From Xanthomonas campestris pv. badrii (GTDB lineage Bacteria > Pseudomonadota > Gammaproteobacteria > Xanthomonadales > Xanthomonadaceae), in the NCBI RefSeq assembly GCF_012848175.1, contig NZ_CP051651.1:4278501-4342500 (forward strand): a stretch of 64,000 nucleotides of DNA. The letters are read 5' to 3'. A program made the position numbers and the translations under genes. Below are positions 44,701-53,281 of the stretch, piece by piece. Every line of letters starts with the position of its first letter. The first letter of the stretch is position 1. The notes under the pieces are model-generated. The model worked only from the letters and a program-made list of their open reading frames with translations. It made no database searches and was not told where the DNA came from.

Positions 44701-47700
44701 ATGAAGAATCACCGCACCGTCTCCACCCTGCCGGCGCGCAGCCTGTTGTGCTGCGCCCTGGCCGCTTCGTTGTTCGCCACCACCCCGGCCATGGCCCAGT
44801 CCAGCAACGCCACGTTGCGCGGACAGGTCGCTTCCGCGCAGAGCGGCAGCGAAGTGGTCGTCACCAATCTGGCCACCGGCTCGGTGCGACGCGCACCGGT
44901 CAACGCGAACGGCAACTACACCATCGTCGGTCTGCAGCCGGGCACCTACAAGGTCGAATCCAACGGCGTCAGCCGCACGGTGACCTTGTCGGTGGCTTCC
45001 AGCGCCACCGTCGATCTCGGCACCGAGACGGCAACTGCCCCGGCCGGCGATGCGACCACGCTGGACACGGTGACGGTCAGCGCGCCGATGATCCGCGACG
45101 TCAAGACCTCGGAAGTGGGCAACACCATCAGCGCGCGCCAGATCCAGCAATTGCCGCAGGCCACGCGTAACTTCCTCGAGTTTGCCGATACCGTACCGGG
45201 CATGGTGTTTCAGGTCGACGGCAACGGCAACACCAAGCTGCGCGGCGGTGCATCCAACGCCAGCGCCGGCAATCTGTACATCGATGGCGTCGGCCAGAAG
45301 AGCTACGTGCGCAGCGGCGGCGTTGCCGGCCAGAGCGACACCCAGGGCAATCCGTTCCCGCAGCTCGCCATCGGCGAGTACAAGGTGATCACGTCCAACT
45401 ACAAGGCCGAATACGGCCAGATCAGTGGCGCGGCGATCACTGCGGCCACCAAGTCCGGCACCAACGAGTTCCACGGCGAAGCGTTCTACCGCTATACCGA
45501 TCAGGACCTGCGCGACAAGCGGCCGGACGAGGAAGAAAACGGCAAGATCGATTCGCAGACCAAGGAATACGGTTTCGCGCTCGGCGGGCCGATCATCCAG
45601 GACCGCATGCATTTCTTCGTTGCCTACGAGGGTAAGGAGAACGTGGCGCCCAAGAGCGTGCAGCCGAGTTCCGAGGCGGCGGCGTTCGTCAGCCAGCTGC
45701 CGTCCAACCTGGCCAGCCAGTACGGCCCGGCCAACATGCCGTTCGAAGAAGACCTGTTCTTCGGCAAGATCGATTTCGAGCCCACCGACCGCGATCGCAT
45801 CGAGCTGAGCACGATTTATCGCGACGAAACCCAGACCGCGAATGTCGGCGGCACTAACACGCTGGCGCAGGCCACCGACAAGATCAACAAGGACAAGCGC
45901 ACCAACTTGCGCTGGCAGCACAGCGCCGACAACTGGTTCAACGAGCTCATCGTTGGCACAGAAAACTCGGAGAACAATCCGACCCCGCGCACGCTGGGCA
46001 ATGGCATCGTCTACACCTATTTCCAGCCACGTGCCGGTTCCACCGATATCGATGAGCGCACCTTCCTGACCACCGGCTCGGCGGGCGGCCTCAATGCGCA
46101 GCGCAAGAGTCAAAAGGGCTGGTTCCTCCAGAACGATCTGACCTTCACCAGCTTCCAGTGGCATGGCGAGCACACCATCAAGATGGGTGTGAACTACAAG
46201 GACATCGAGCTGACATCGCAGGATGCGGCGGCGGTGAATCCGCAGTTCAGCTACCGAGTCAACGGTGGCAGCGTGGAATCCACGCCCTACCGCGTGGATT
46301 TCGTTGCGCCGTACAACACGCCCGGCCAGCGCGCCACGGTGGTCTCGCCGTCCAAGCAGTACGGCATCTACCTGCAGGACGATTGGGCCGCCACCGACAA
46401 GCTGATGATCAACATCGGTGTGCGCTACGACTACGAAGACACACCGGCATACACCGACTTCGTTACCTCGCAAGCCTTCGTCGATGCGCTGTATGCCAAC
46501 GATCCGGACAACCCCGGCCAGCCGTGGGCCAACCGCCTGCTGCCCAGCGGCATCAACGTGGCCGATTACATCAGCACCGGCAACAACCGCAAGAACTTCA
46601 AGGATGCCTGGGCGCCGCGCTTCGGTTTCTCGTATGACATCTTCGGCGACGAAGCGGCCATCGTGCATGGTGGTGCGGCGCGGTCGTACGACCGCAACCT
46701 GTTCGAGCAGCTGGCACTGGAAACCAGCAAGGCGGCGTTGTCGCCGGTGGCGGTGTATTTCGAAAATCCGGCAACCCAGCAGTGCTATCGCGCCGACCGC
46801 ACGTGCGTGGCGTTCGACCCGCGTTATCTGAACGGCATCGATCAGCTCAACACCATTCCCGGTGTGGCCGGCAGCGCCGAGCTCTTCATGTTCAACAACA
46901 AGCTCAAGACGCCTTACAGCGATCAGTACAGCATCGGCATCACCAACCAGGTGGGCGACTGGCTGACCGATGTGACCTTCCAGCGCATCCTGAGCTACGA
47001 CGGCTTTGCGATGGGCCTGATCAACCGTTACCCGGATGGTTCGTACTTCCAGAACGGCAACGTGCCGTGGGGCGAGCCGGTGCCGGGCTACCAGAACACC
47101 ATCCTGGGCAGCAACGGCCTGGAACAGCGCAACAGCCAGGTGCTGCTGTCGGCCGACAAGCCGTACACCAAGGAATCCGGTTGGGGCCTGACCTTGTCCT
47201 ACACCCACACCAGTGCGCGCCAGAACCGCAACATCGACGAGCCTTACGGCTTCGACAAGGCCACCATCGGCGGCTATCCGTTCGTGAAGTCCGACGCGGT
47301 GGCTGCGCACCGTTTCGTGGCCTCCGGCTCGATCGATATCCCGTGGGGTGTGACGCTGGGTGCCAAGCTGGTGCTGGCCACGCCCGAGCCGATCAACACG
47401 ATTGCCTGCTTCGGCTTCACCGATCCCGATGGCGCAACCTGCCAACAGGTTGGCGTCACACCTCCGGGCAGCGGCAAATTCCTGGTCGGTGGCGATATCT
47501 GGGGCTACCGCACGGTGGATTTCCAGGCCACCAAGGAGTTCACCGTGGTTGGCGACTTCAAGATGTCGGCACGCGTGAACCTGCTCAACGCGTTCAACTT
47601 CAAGAACTACAGCGCGTACGCCTACAACGGCTTTGGCAGCAACGGGCAGTTCGATCCGGACATCGCGATCAACACCAGCGGCGAAATCAACTATGTGCCG

Positions 47701-47736
47701 CGTAGCGTAGTGCTGGAGATCGGCGCAAAGTTCTGA
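44701..47736 (+). CDS. Oar-type TonB-dependent receptor 2
   Basis: Outer-membrane receptor of 1011 residues, paralogous to the upstream one. Shared blocks include PARSLLCCALAASL, AQSSNATLRGQVAS, NFLEFADTVPGM, YIDGVGQKSY and NPFPQLAIGEYKVITSNYKAE. It differs mainly in predicted loop regions of the barrel, which usually set ligand specificity. A long frame on the opposite strand is an artefact of GC-rich codon use. ATG 44701 follows the duplicated GGGAGGGGG site. It ends VLEIGAKF with terminal Phe. Likely substrate: unknown, inferred to be related to that of receptor 1. Confidence 0.92.
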   Translation: MKNHRTVSTLPARSLLCCALAASLFATTPAMAQSSNATLRGQVASAQSGSEVVVTNLATGSVRRAPVNANGNYTIVGLQPGTYKVESNGVSRTVTLSVASSATVDLGTETATAPAGDATTLDTVTVSAPMIRDVKTSEVGNTISARQIQQLPQATRNFLEFADTVPGMVFQVDGNGNTKLRGGASNASAGNLYIDGVGQKSYVRSGGVAGQSDTQGNPFPQLAIGEYKVITSNYKAEYGQISGAAITAATKSGTNEFHGEAFYRYTDQDLRDKRPDEEENGKIDSQTKEYGFALGGPIIQDRMHFFVAYEGKENVAPKSVQPSSEAAAFVSQLPSNLASQYGPANMPFEEDLFFGKIDFEPTDRDRIELSTIYRDETQTANVGGTNTLAQATDKINKDKRTNLRWQHSADNWFNELIVGTENSENNPTPRTLGNGIVYTYFQPRAGSTDIDERTFLTTGSAGGLNAQRKSQKGWFLQNDLTFTSFQWHGEHTIKMGVNYKDIELTSQDAAAVNPQFSYRVNGGSVESTPYRVDFVAPYNTPGQRATVVSPSKQYGIYLQDDWAATDKLMINIGVRYDYEDTPAYTDFVTSQAFVDALYANDPDNPGQPWANRLLPSGINVADYISTGNNRKNFKDAWAPRFGFSYDIFGDEAAIVHGGAARSYDRNLFEQLALETSKAALSPVAVYFENPATQQCYRADRTCVAFDPRYLNGIDQLNTIPGVAGSAELFMFNNKLKTPYSDQYSIGITNQVGDWLTDVTFQRILSYDGFAMGLINRYPDGSYFQNGNVPWGEPVPGYQNTILGSNGLEQRNSQVLLSADKPYTKESGWGLTLSYTHTSARQNRNIDEPYGFDKATIGGYPFVKSDAVAAHRFVASGSIDIPWGVTLGAKLVLATPEPINTIACFGFTDPDGATCQQVGVTPPGSGKFLVGGDIWGYRTVDFQATKEFTVVGDFKMSARVNLLNAFNFKNYSAYAYNGFGSNGQFDPDIAINTSGEINYVPRSVVLEIGAKF

Positions 47737-47748
47737 TGGATGCGCCTT

Positions 47749-47775
47749 CCCCACGCATGCGCTGCACGCGTGGGG
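47749..47775 (+). other. Hairpin after TBDR 2
   Basis: Perfect 8-bp inverted repeat CCCCACGC / GCGTGGGG with an 11-base loop, 13 bases after the receptor stop. It is not followed by a U-run; it may protect the 3' end of the receptor mRNA or work with the next hairpin. Confidence 0.45.
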
Positions 47776-47784
47776 ATCTTTCGC

Positions 47785-47816
47785 AACGGGGCCGGCTGGC
47801 CCCGTTCGTTTGTCTG
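47785..47816 (+). terminator. Terminator-like hairpin between TBDR 2 and the halogenase gene
   Basis: Perfect 9-bp stem AACGGGGCC-GGCT-GGCCCCGTT (47785-47806) followed by the U-rich CGTTTGTCTG. It is a reasonable partial Rho-independent terminator or attenuator placed 29 bp ahead of the halogenase-like start, so expression of that gene may be reduced relative to the receptors. Confidence 0.5.
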
Positions 47817-47844
47817 TCCTCTCTCACCTCAGGAACGTGCAGGC

Positions 47845-49365
47845 ATGATCCCCGCTCCCCTTCGCAACATCGTCATCGTCGGCGGCGGCACCGCCGGCTG
47901 GATGGCGGCCGCCGCATTTGCGCGCGTGCTCGGGCCCACCTTTAACGTGCAGCTGATCGAATCCGAACAGCTCGGCACCATCGGGGTGGGCGAAGCGACC
48001 GTGCCGCATATCAAGGCCTTCAACAACCTACTCGGCATCAATGAAGCCGAGTTCGTGCGCCAGACCCAGGGCAGCTTCAAGCTCGGCATCGAGTTCGTCG
48101 ATTGGCAGCGCCCCGGCACGGCGTACATCCATGGTTTCGGTACCCAGATTGGGCATCCGCTCGGGCTGCTGCCGTTCCATCAATACTGGATCAAGCAGCA
48201 GCTGCGCGGCAAAGCGCAGCCGCTGGGTGCGTACACGCTCAATACTGTGGCCGCCGCGCGCGGCAAGTTCATGACCTCGGCCGGCGATGTGCCGGCCAAC
48301 TCGCCGCTGGCCAACATCGCCTACGCGTATCACTTCGACGCCAGCCAGTACGCGCGTTTCCTGCGCGGCTACGCCGAACAGCGTGGCGTGGTGCGTCTGG
48401 AGGGAATGGTGGAGCAGGTGCAGCTGCATCCGGAAACCGGCCATGTGCAATCGCTGCAGCTGGCGTCCGGGCAGGTGATCACGGGCGACCTGTTCATCGA
48501 TTGCTCGGGCTTTCGTGGCCTGCTGATCGAAGACGCACTGCATACCGGGTACCACGACTTCACCCACTGGCTGCCGTGCGATCGCGCACTGGCGGTGCCC
48601 TGCGAAAAAGTCGGCCCACCGACGCCGTACACGCGCTCCACTGCGCGCGCGGCCGGCTGGCAGTGGCGCATTCCACTGCAACACCGCACCGGCAACGGCT
48701 ACGTGTATTGCAGCGCGCACATCAGCGACGACGAAGCCGCTGCCACGCTGCTCGCCAACCTGGACGGTGCGCCCCTGGGCGACCCGCGCCCGCTGCGCTT
48801 CACCACCGGGCGGCGCAAGCAGTTCTGGAACCACAACGTGGTTGCGCTGGGGCTGGCCAGCGGGTTCCTGGAGCCGCTGGAATCGACCAGCATCCATCTG
48901 ATCCAGTCCGGCATTTCCAGGTTGCTGGAGCTGTTCCCACGCGAGGGCATCAGCCCGGTGCTGGTGCAGCGCTACAACGACCGGCTGGCGTTCGAGTTCG
49001 ACCGCATCCGCGATTTCCTGCTGTTGCACTATCACGCCACCGAACGCGACGACAGCGCGTTCTGGCGGCATTGCCGCCACATGCCGATCACCCCGGAACT
49101 GCAGACCACCTTGGACCTGTTCCGCGACAGCGGGCGCTTCTACCGCAACGCCGAGGAGATGTTTGCCGAGATCAGCTGGGTGCAGGTGCTGGTGGGCCAG
49201 GGCGTCCTGCCGCAGGGCTATCACCCGCTGGTGGACCAGGTGCCGGATACCGACGCCGAGGGCTTCCTGGCCAGCGTGGCGCAGACCATCAGCCACTGCG
49301 TGGACGTGATGCCGAGCCACCAGCAGTTCATCGACCGCTATTGCAAGGCGCCAGCGATACGGTGA
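47845..49365 (+). CDS. Flavin-dependent halogenase-like protein (tryptophan 7-halogenase family)
   Basis: FADH2-dependent halogenase-family protein of 506 residues. The FAD-binding motif is VGGGTAGWMAAA, and the halogenase fingerprint WxWxIP is Trp272-Pro277 (WQWRIP). Catalytic Lys79 (SFKLGI) and Glu346 (EPLESTS) match PrnA/RebH positions exactly, so activity is plausible. The protein is tied to TBDRs in Xanthomonas, Caulobacter and Brevundimonas (recall; BrvH is such a case), not to antibiotic clusters. The substrate is unknown and may not be free tryptophan. ATG 47845 follows AGG. Reduced flavin must come from a reductase elsewhere. Confidence 0.9.
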   Translation: MIPAPLRNIVIVGGGTAGWMAAAAFARVLGPTFNVQLIESEQLGTIGVGEATVPHIKAFNNLLGINEAEFVRQTQGSFKLGIEFVDWQRPGTAYIHGFGTQIGHPLGLLPFHQYWIKQQLRGKAQPLGAYTLNTVAAARGKFMTSAGDVPANSPLANIAYAYHFDASQYARFLRGYAEQRGVVRLEGMVEQVQLHPETGHVQSLQLASGQVITGDLFIDCSGFRGLLIEDALHTGYHDFTHWLPCDRALAVPCEKVGPPTPYTRSTARAAGWQWRIPLQHRTGNGYVYCSAHISDDEAAATLLANLDGAPLGDPRPLRFTTGRRKQFWNHNVVALGLASGFLEPLESTSIHLIQSGISRLLELFPREGISPVLVQRYNDRLAFEFDRIRDFLLLHYHATERDDSAFWRHCRHMPITPELQTTLDLFRDSGRFYRNAEEMFAEISWVQVLVGQGVLPQGYHPLVDQVPDTDAEGFLASVAQTISHCVDVMPSHQQFIDRYCKAPAIR

Positions 49366-49527
49366 GCGCGATGACCGAGCGGCAAGCGACCCGAAGGCAA
49401 TGCCCCCGCATCCATCGGACCGGTACGCGAACGGCATGGGGGCGATGCGCAAGGTCACCTCGGCCGCCGCCGTGTGCACCAGGCGGTGGCAGTCCGCGCG
49501 CACCGAACCGTCGCTTGAAACGTCGCC

Positions 49528-49558
49528 AAAAAAAAGGATCGGGCACAAGGCCCGATCC
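49528..49558 (-). terminator. Rho-independent terminator of the nucleotidase-pyrF operon
   Basis: Minus-strand stem GGATCGGGC / GCCCGATCC (9 bp, 5-base loop) followed on that strand by eight T. It lies about 170 bp after the pyrF stop. Confidence 0.85.
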
Positions 49559-49645
49559 CTTCGAAAACCGGGACACGCCCGGTGGACAGTGAGTGGCACA
49601 GCTTCCGACTGACATCGGACGCCGGCATGTTAACGAGCCTTTCAC

Positions 49646-49664
49646 ATTAAAGCAATGCTTTAAT
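49646..49664. other. AT-rich palindrome
   Basis: ATTAAAGC-AAT-GCTTTAAT, a perfect 8-bp inverted repeat in an AT-rich patch, followed on the plus strand by TTTATT. It could be a weak plus-strand terminator for the halogenase gene or a protein-binding site. Confidence 0.45.
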
Positions 49665-49726
49665 TTTATTCGCTTAACTTATTGATTTTATTCATCTGTG
49701 AGCACTGACAGAGCGCCCAGGCACTT

Positions 49727-50458
49727 TCAGTCCCGATGCTGTATCACCGCCGCGCGGATCTCGTCCTGGATGGCGGTGGCAGCGGCCGCGGGGTCGGCAG
49801 CCAGGCGGATCGGGCGGCCGACGACAATCGCATCGGCGCCATCGGTGAAGGCCTGCGCCACGCCCACGGTGCGCTGCTGGTCGTCGCCGACCGGGCCGCC
49901 GGGGCGGATGCCCGGGCACACGATCGAAAACGCCGGGCCGGTGGCGCGACGGATCGGGCCGGCTTCCTGGCCGGAGGCGATCACCCCGTCGATACCGGCG
50001 GCCTGGGCGGCCAGCGCGCGCTCCACCACCACCTCCACCGGTTCGCGGTCGATGCCCATCGCGGCCAGGTCCGGGCGGCCCATCGAGGTCAGCACGGTCA
50101 CTGCCAGCAGGCGCATGTCGCCCTGGTTGGCCTCGGCGGCGGCCTGCAGCATGCCGGCGTGCCAGCCGTGCACGGTGCAGTAGCTCACCGGCCACTGCGA
50201 CAGGCGGGCGATGGTGCCGGCCACGGTGGCGGGGATGTCGAAGAACTTGAGGTCCACGAACACGCGCTTGTTGCGCTTGGCCAGCGCATCGAGCACGTGG
50301 AAGTATTCGCCCGACGCCAGCAGCTCCATGCCGATCTTGTAGAAGGACACCGACTCGCCCAGGCGGTCCACCCAGGCGATGGCCTCGTCATGGCCGGGTA
50401 CATCCAGCGCGAAGATCAGCCGCTCGTGCGCGGCCAGGACTAACGGGGGACGGCTCAT
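49727..50458 (-). CDS. pyrF: Orotidine 5'-phosphate decarboxylase
   Basis: Cytoplasmic enzyme making UMP from OMP, the last step of de novo pyrimidine synthesis. The 243-residue size is normal. The catalytic signature is [14 protein letters not shown] with the Asp-x-Lys and downstream Asp; [13 protein letters not shown] opens the barrel, and [17 protein letters not shown] and DAIVVGRPI form the phosphate site. ATG 50458 overlaps the preceding gene's TGA by four bases (ATGA), so it is translationally coupled to the acid phosphatase/nucleotidase gene. Confidence 0.97.
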   Translation of the reverse strand: MSRPPLVLAAHERLIFALDVPGHDEAIAWVDRLGESVSFYKIGMELLASGEYFHVLDALAKRNKRVFVDLKFFDIPATVAGTIARLSQWPVSYCTVHGWHAGMLQAAAEANQGDMRLLAVTVLTSMGRPDLAAMGIDREPVEVVVERALAAQAAGIDGVIASGQEAGPIRRATGPAFSIVCPGIRPGGPVGDDQQRTVGVAQAFTDGADAIVVGRPIRLAADPAAAATAIQDEIRAAVIQHRD

Positions 50459-51411
50459 CGTGCAAGCTCCAGTGCGGCGCGCTTGGCGTCGTGGCGGGTC
50501 TGCCAGGGTTGGGAATAATCGTTGTTGAACTGCGCCGGCTCCCAGCCGCCATAGCTGGGATTGGGCAGCATCCACCAGCGCTCGCCGAACCAGTCGTGGT
50601 ACTGCTGCAACAGCGCGCCGCGCGCCTGGCTGGTGTTGGCGGTGACCTGCACGAAATCGCCCAGCTGGTCGCCGAACTGCATCAGTACGCGGTACTTCTG
50701 CCCGGCCAGCTGGCGGCGGCAGTTCTTCTCGCTGCCGTTCTGCTCGCAGCCTTGCACCACCGTGCCCAGGCCCAGGAACACGCTGTCGTCGGCCACCGGC
50801 AGGCCGGCGCTGCGCAGATTGGCCAGGGTGGCGTCCTTCAGGTGCACCGCGCGGTTGGAGATGTAGATCAGCGTGATGCCGCGGGCGGTGGCGGCCTTGG
50901 CGAAGTCCACCACGCCGGGAATCGGCTTGGCTTTCTTTTCGGCCACCCACTGGTCCCAGCTCAGCGCGTCGTATTCCTTGCCGTCGCGCAGCAGACGCGC
51001 CTGGTACGGCGAGTTGTCCAGCACGGTCTCGTCCACGTCCAGCACCACCGCCGGCTTCAGGCCGGTGGCGGCATTGCCGCGTTCTTCCGGCACCAGCGCG
51101 TCCCAGTTGGGTTGCTTGAGTGCAGCGTCCAGTTTGTCGGCCGCAGCGCGATAGGTCTGCTCGGCCACGGCGCGGTATTCCTCCGAGCGCTGCATCCACA
51201 GCACCGCGTTGAGGTTGTCGTCGCCGGCCGGGATGGCGGCAGCGGCGGCCGTGGAGGCCGGTTTCGCCGACGCGGCACTGGCTGCCGCCTTGGCGGACAC
51301 GGCAGCGGCTTGCGCACGCTGGCCCATCACCTCTTGGCCGGGCTTGCAGGCGCTCAAGGCCAGCGTGGTGCAGGCAAGCAGGGACAACGGTGCGTAAAGC
51401 GAGGGGCGCAT
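50455..51411 (-). CDS. HAD acid phosphatase/5'-nucleotidase lipoprotein, e(P4) type
   Basis: Outer-membrane-linked phosphatase of 318 residues: lipobox LALSAC (Cys22), an Ala-rich linker to about residue 62, then a class C acid phosphatase domain. HAD motif I is Asp125-Val-Asp127 in [12 protein letters not shown], motif II is IYISNR and the late FGDQLGDF supplies motif IV Asps. Such enzymes dephosphorylate external nucleotides such as NMN or UMP so that nucleosides can be taken up (family knowledge). The 4-base overlap with pyrF suggests a pyrimidine-salvage link (inference). The start fits a GGTGGATGCC stretch. Confidence 0.9.
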   Translation of the reverse strand: MRPSLYAPLSLLACTTLALSACKPGQEVMGQRAQAAAVSAKAAASAASAKPASTAAAAAIPAGDDNLNAVLWMQRSEEYRAVAEQTYRAAADKLDAALKQPNWDALVPEERGNAATGLKPAVVLDVDETVLDNSPYQARLLRDGKEYDALSWDQWVAEKKAKPIPGVVDFAKAATARGITLIYISNRAVHLKDATLANLRSAGLPVADDSVFLGLGTVVQGCEQNGSEKNCRRQLAGQKYRVLMQFGDQLGDFVQVTANTSQARGALLQQYHDWFGERWWMLPNPSYGGWEPAQFNNDYSQPWQTRHDAKRAALELAR

Positions 51412-51780
51412 GGCATCCACCAGAACAGGAGCGGCAATGAAGCCCGTGATTTTAGCGGGTTCGCGTGGTGCTGCCCTGCCCATTTCCGCCGCCGACGCGC
51501 GCGCCGGCCGGCCTGGCGGGTTGCCGGGCTTGCGGCACGCGGCGGCAAGGACATCGCTCCACTGCCTGCACGGCTCGCTCGCCCGCTGCGGGGCACGCGG
51601 AACTTGCCGCCCTCCGGCCAGCAACACGCTGGTCGATGACGCCGGTACACACGCAGCGGGAGATGGCCGCAACACCATCACCACACGGCCCTGAGCCCCG
51701 CGCTGCACGGCGACCGACGCGCAGACCGCCAGGCACGGGATCGGCATATCCTTCCCTGCTGATTGCCCAGGAGCTGCCGC
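51412..51780. other. Intergenic region between divergent phosphatase and yceH genes
   Basis: 369 bp with no convincing gene and no recognised motif; it must carry both promoters. GC-rich frames here look like chance openings. Confidence 0.5.
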
Positions 51781-52437
51781 ATGACAGAGACATCGTCCAT
51801 CCCCGTGCTCGATACCGCCCAGGCCCGCGTGCTTGGCTGCCTGATCGAAAAAGAGGCCACCACCCCGGACGCCTACCCGCTCACCGTCAACGCCGCGCAG
51901 GTAGCCGCCAACCAGAAGACCGCGCGCGAGCCGGTGCTGAATCTGCAGACCGGCGTGGTGCATCACGCGCTGCGCCAGCTGGAAACGCTGGGACTTGTGC
52001 GCCAGCAGTTCTCCTCACGCGCCGAGCGCTACGAGCACAAGCTGGGCAGCGTGCTGGACCTGACCCGCCAGCAGGTGGCGTTGATCGGCCTGCTGCTGCT
52101 GCGCGGGCCGCAGACCTTGGGCGAGCTGTTCGCGCGCAGCGAGCGGCTGGCGCGCTTCACCGATGCCGACGATGTGCGCCATCACCTGGACAGGCTGATC
52201 CAGCGCGGCCTGGCGGTGCAATTGCCGCGTGCCAGCGGCCAGCGCGAAGACCGTTACATGCATCTGCTCAGCGGCGCGCTGGATCTGGACGCGCTGCAGG
52301 CCGCAGCTGCCACGCGCCAGAGCACGCCGCGCGGCGCCGACACCGCTGCCCTGGAAGCGCGGGTGCAGAGCCTGGAAGAGCAGCTGCAGGAACTGCGCGC
52401 GCAGGTCACCGAGCTGCGCACCCGCGTGGGCGACTAA
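51781..52437 (+). CDS. YceH-family DUF480 protein
   Basis: Protein of 218 residues with the YceH/DUF480 layout of two winged-helix domains: [39 protein letters not shown], then [29 protein letters not shown] coiled coil ends the protein ([27 protein letters not shown]). It is predicted to be cytoplasmic and nucleic-acid binding, but the family role is not firmly known. AGGAG stands 6-7 bases ahead of ATG 51781. Confidence 0.9.
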   Translation: MTETSSIPVLDTAQARVLGCLIEKEATTPDAYPLTVNAAQVAANQKTAREPVLNLQTGVVHHALRQLETLGLVRQQFSSRAERYEHKLGSVLDLTRQQVALIGLLLLRGPQTLGELFARSERLARFTDADDVRHHLDRLIQRGLAVQLPRASGQREDRYMHLLSGALDLDALQAAAATRQSTPRGADTAALEARVQSLEEQLQELRAQVTELRTRVGD

Positions 52438-52568
52438 GCGCGAGGCGCGAGCGGCCGGCGCGGGTCGAAGGCGTTGAGCCACATCGGTGTGCAATAGGCG
52501 TTGATCAACCCTGCCATGCAGGCCCCCCTGTGCGGTGGAAAACAGCCGGCAGGGTGACGCAGCGCCGC

Positions 52569-53105
52569 TCAGCGGTCCACGCCACCAGGGCCGAGGTCGA
52601 TCGTGTAGTACGCCACGGCCTCGCTGCCGGGACTCAGCACCCGCAGGCTCTCATAGCGCAGCCCCAGCGCTTCCAGCGCGCGGATCGAGGCCGCATTGCC
52701 TGGCGAGACGATCGCGCACAGCTGCGTCAATCCCAATACCTGGCGTGCATGCTCCAGCACCGCGCGCCCGGCCTCGGTCACATAGCCCTTGCCGCGATAC
52801 GCGGGCAACAGCGCAAAGCCGATATGCGGCACCGGCAAGGTCTCGCGGCATAACAGGCCCAAGGTGCCCATGAAGGTGCTTGCCTGCCGCGTTTCCAGCG
52901 CCCAGTGCGCGAAGCCGTGTTGTTGCTGATGCGCCTGCGCCCATTCGCGCACATGCTCGCGCGCCTGCTCGCGGGTGCGGATACCGCGGTCGTTGATGCC
53001 GGCGATGAACGCAGGATCGTTGACCAGCGCCAGCATCGCCTCGGCATCGCGCTCGGGATCGAGCAGACGCAAGCGCACACGTGCGGTTTCGAGGATCACG
53101 GTCAC
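52569..53105 (-). CDS. GNAT-family N-acetyltransferase (RimJ/RimL type)
   Basis: Acetyl-CoA-dependent acetyltransferase of 178 residues. It opens with ILETARVRLRLLDPERDAEAMLALVNDPAF, typical of RimJ/RimL-like GNATs; the acetyl-CoA-binding segment is FALLPAYRGKGYVTEAGRAVLEHA, and IVSPGNAASIRALEALGL completes motif B. The substrate could be a protein N-terminus or a small amine. GTG 53105 is chosen because GGAG lies 6 bases ahead; an upstream frame to 53159 has no site. Confidence 0.88.
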   Translation of the reverse strand: MTVILETARVRLRLLDPERDAEAMLALVNDPAFIAGINDRGIRTREQAREHVREWAQAHQQQHGFAHWALETRQASTFMGTLGLLCRETLPVPHIGFALLPAYRGKGYVTEAGRAVLEHARQVLGLTQLCAIVSPGNAASIRALEALGLRYESLRVLSPGSEAVAYYTIDLGPGGVDR

Positions 53106-53281
53106 GGCGCACTCCGTTGGCGGGAACCTCAGACTGCCGTGCGGGCATACCGCTGACAAGCCTGGTCACGCGCGCTCACGGGCCCGCGATACTGCGCAGC
53201 GTTCCTACCGGGCGCTCGCCGCCGTCGCCAATGTGCTGACATGCATCGGCCACCGCGCCCACGCCATCCACTGCAGGGTGC

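Larger units (their letters stand above)
49366..49726. other. Region between convergent halogenase and pyrF genes
   Basis: 361 bp without a convincing gene. It holds the pyrF terminator (49528-49558) and an AT-rich patch (49626-49695) that contains a perfect palindrome. The AT-rich part is unusual for this genome. Confidence 0.6.

Noticed and set aside
44566..47754. Open frame of about 1060 codons on the minus strand opposite receptor 2
   Set aside because: It mirrors the codon-3 GC bias of the real TBDR gene; its protein is rich in Arg, His, Val and Gly without a domain, while the plus-strand frame has a clear signal peptide, plug and barrel.
53159..53281. Possible small gene between the GNAT and rep genes
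   Set aside because: Frames are short, lack a ribosome site and have no recognisable sequence.
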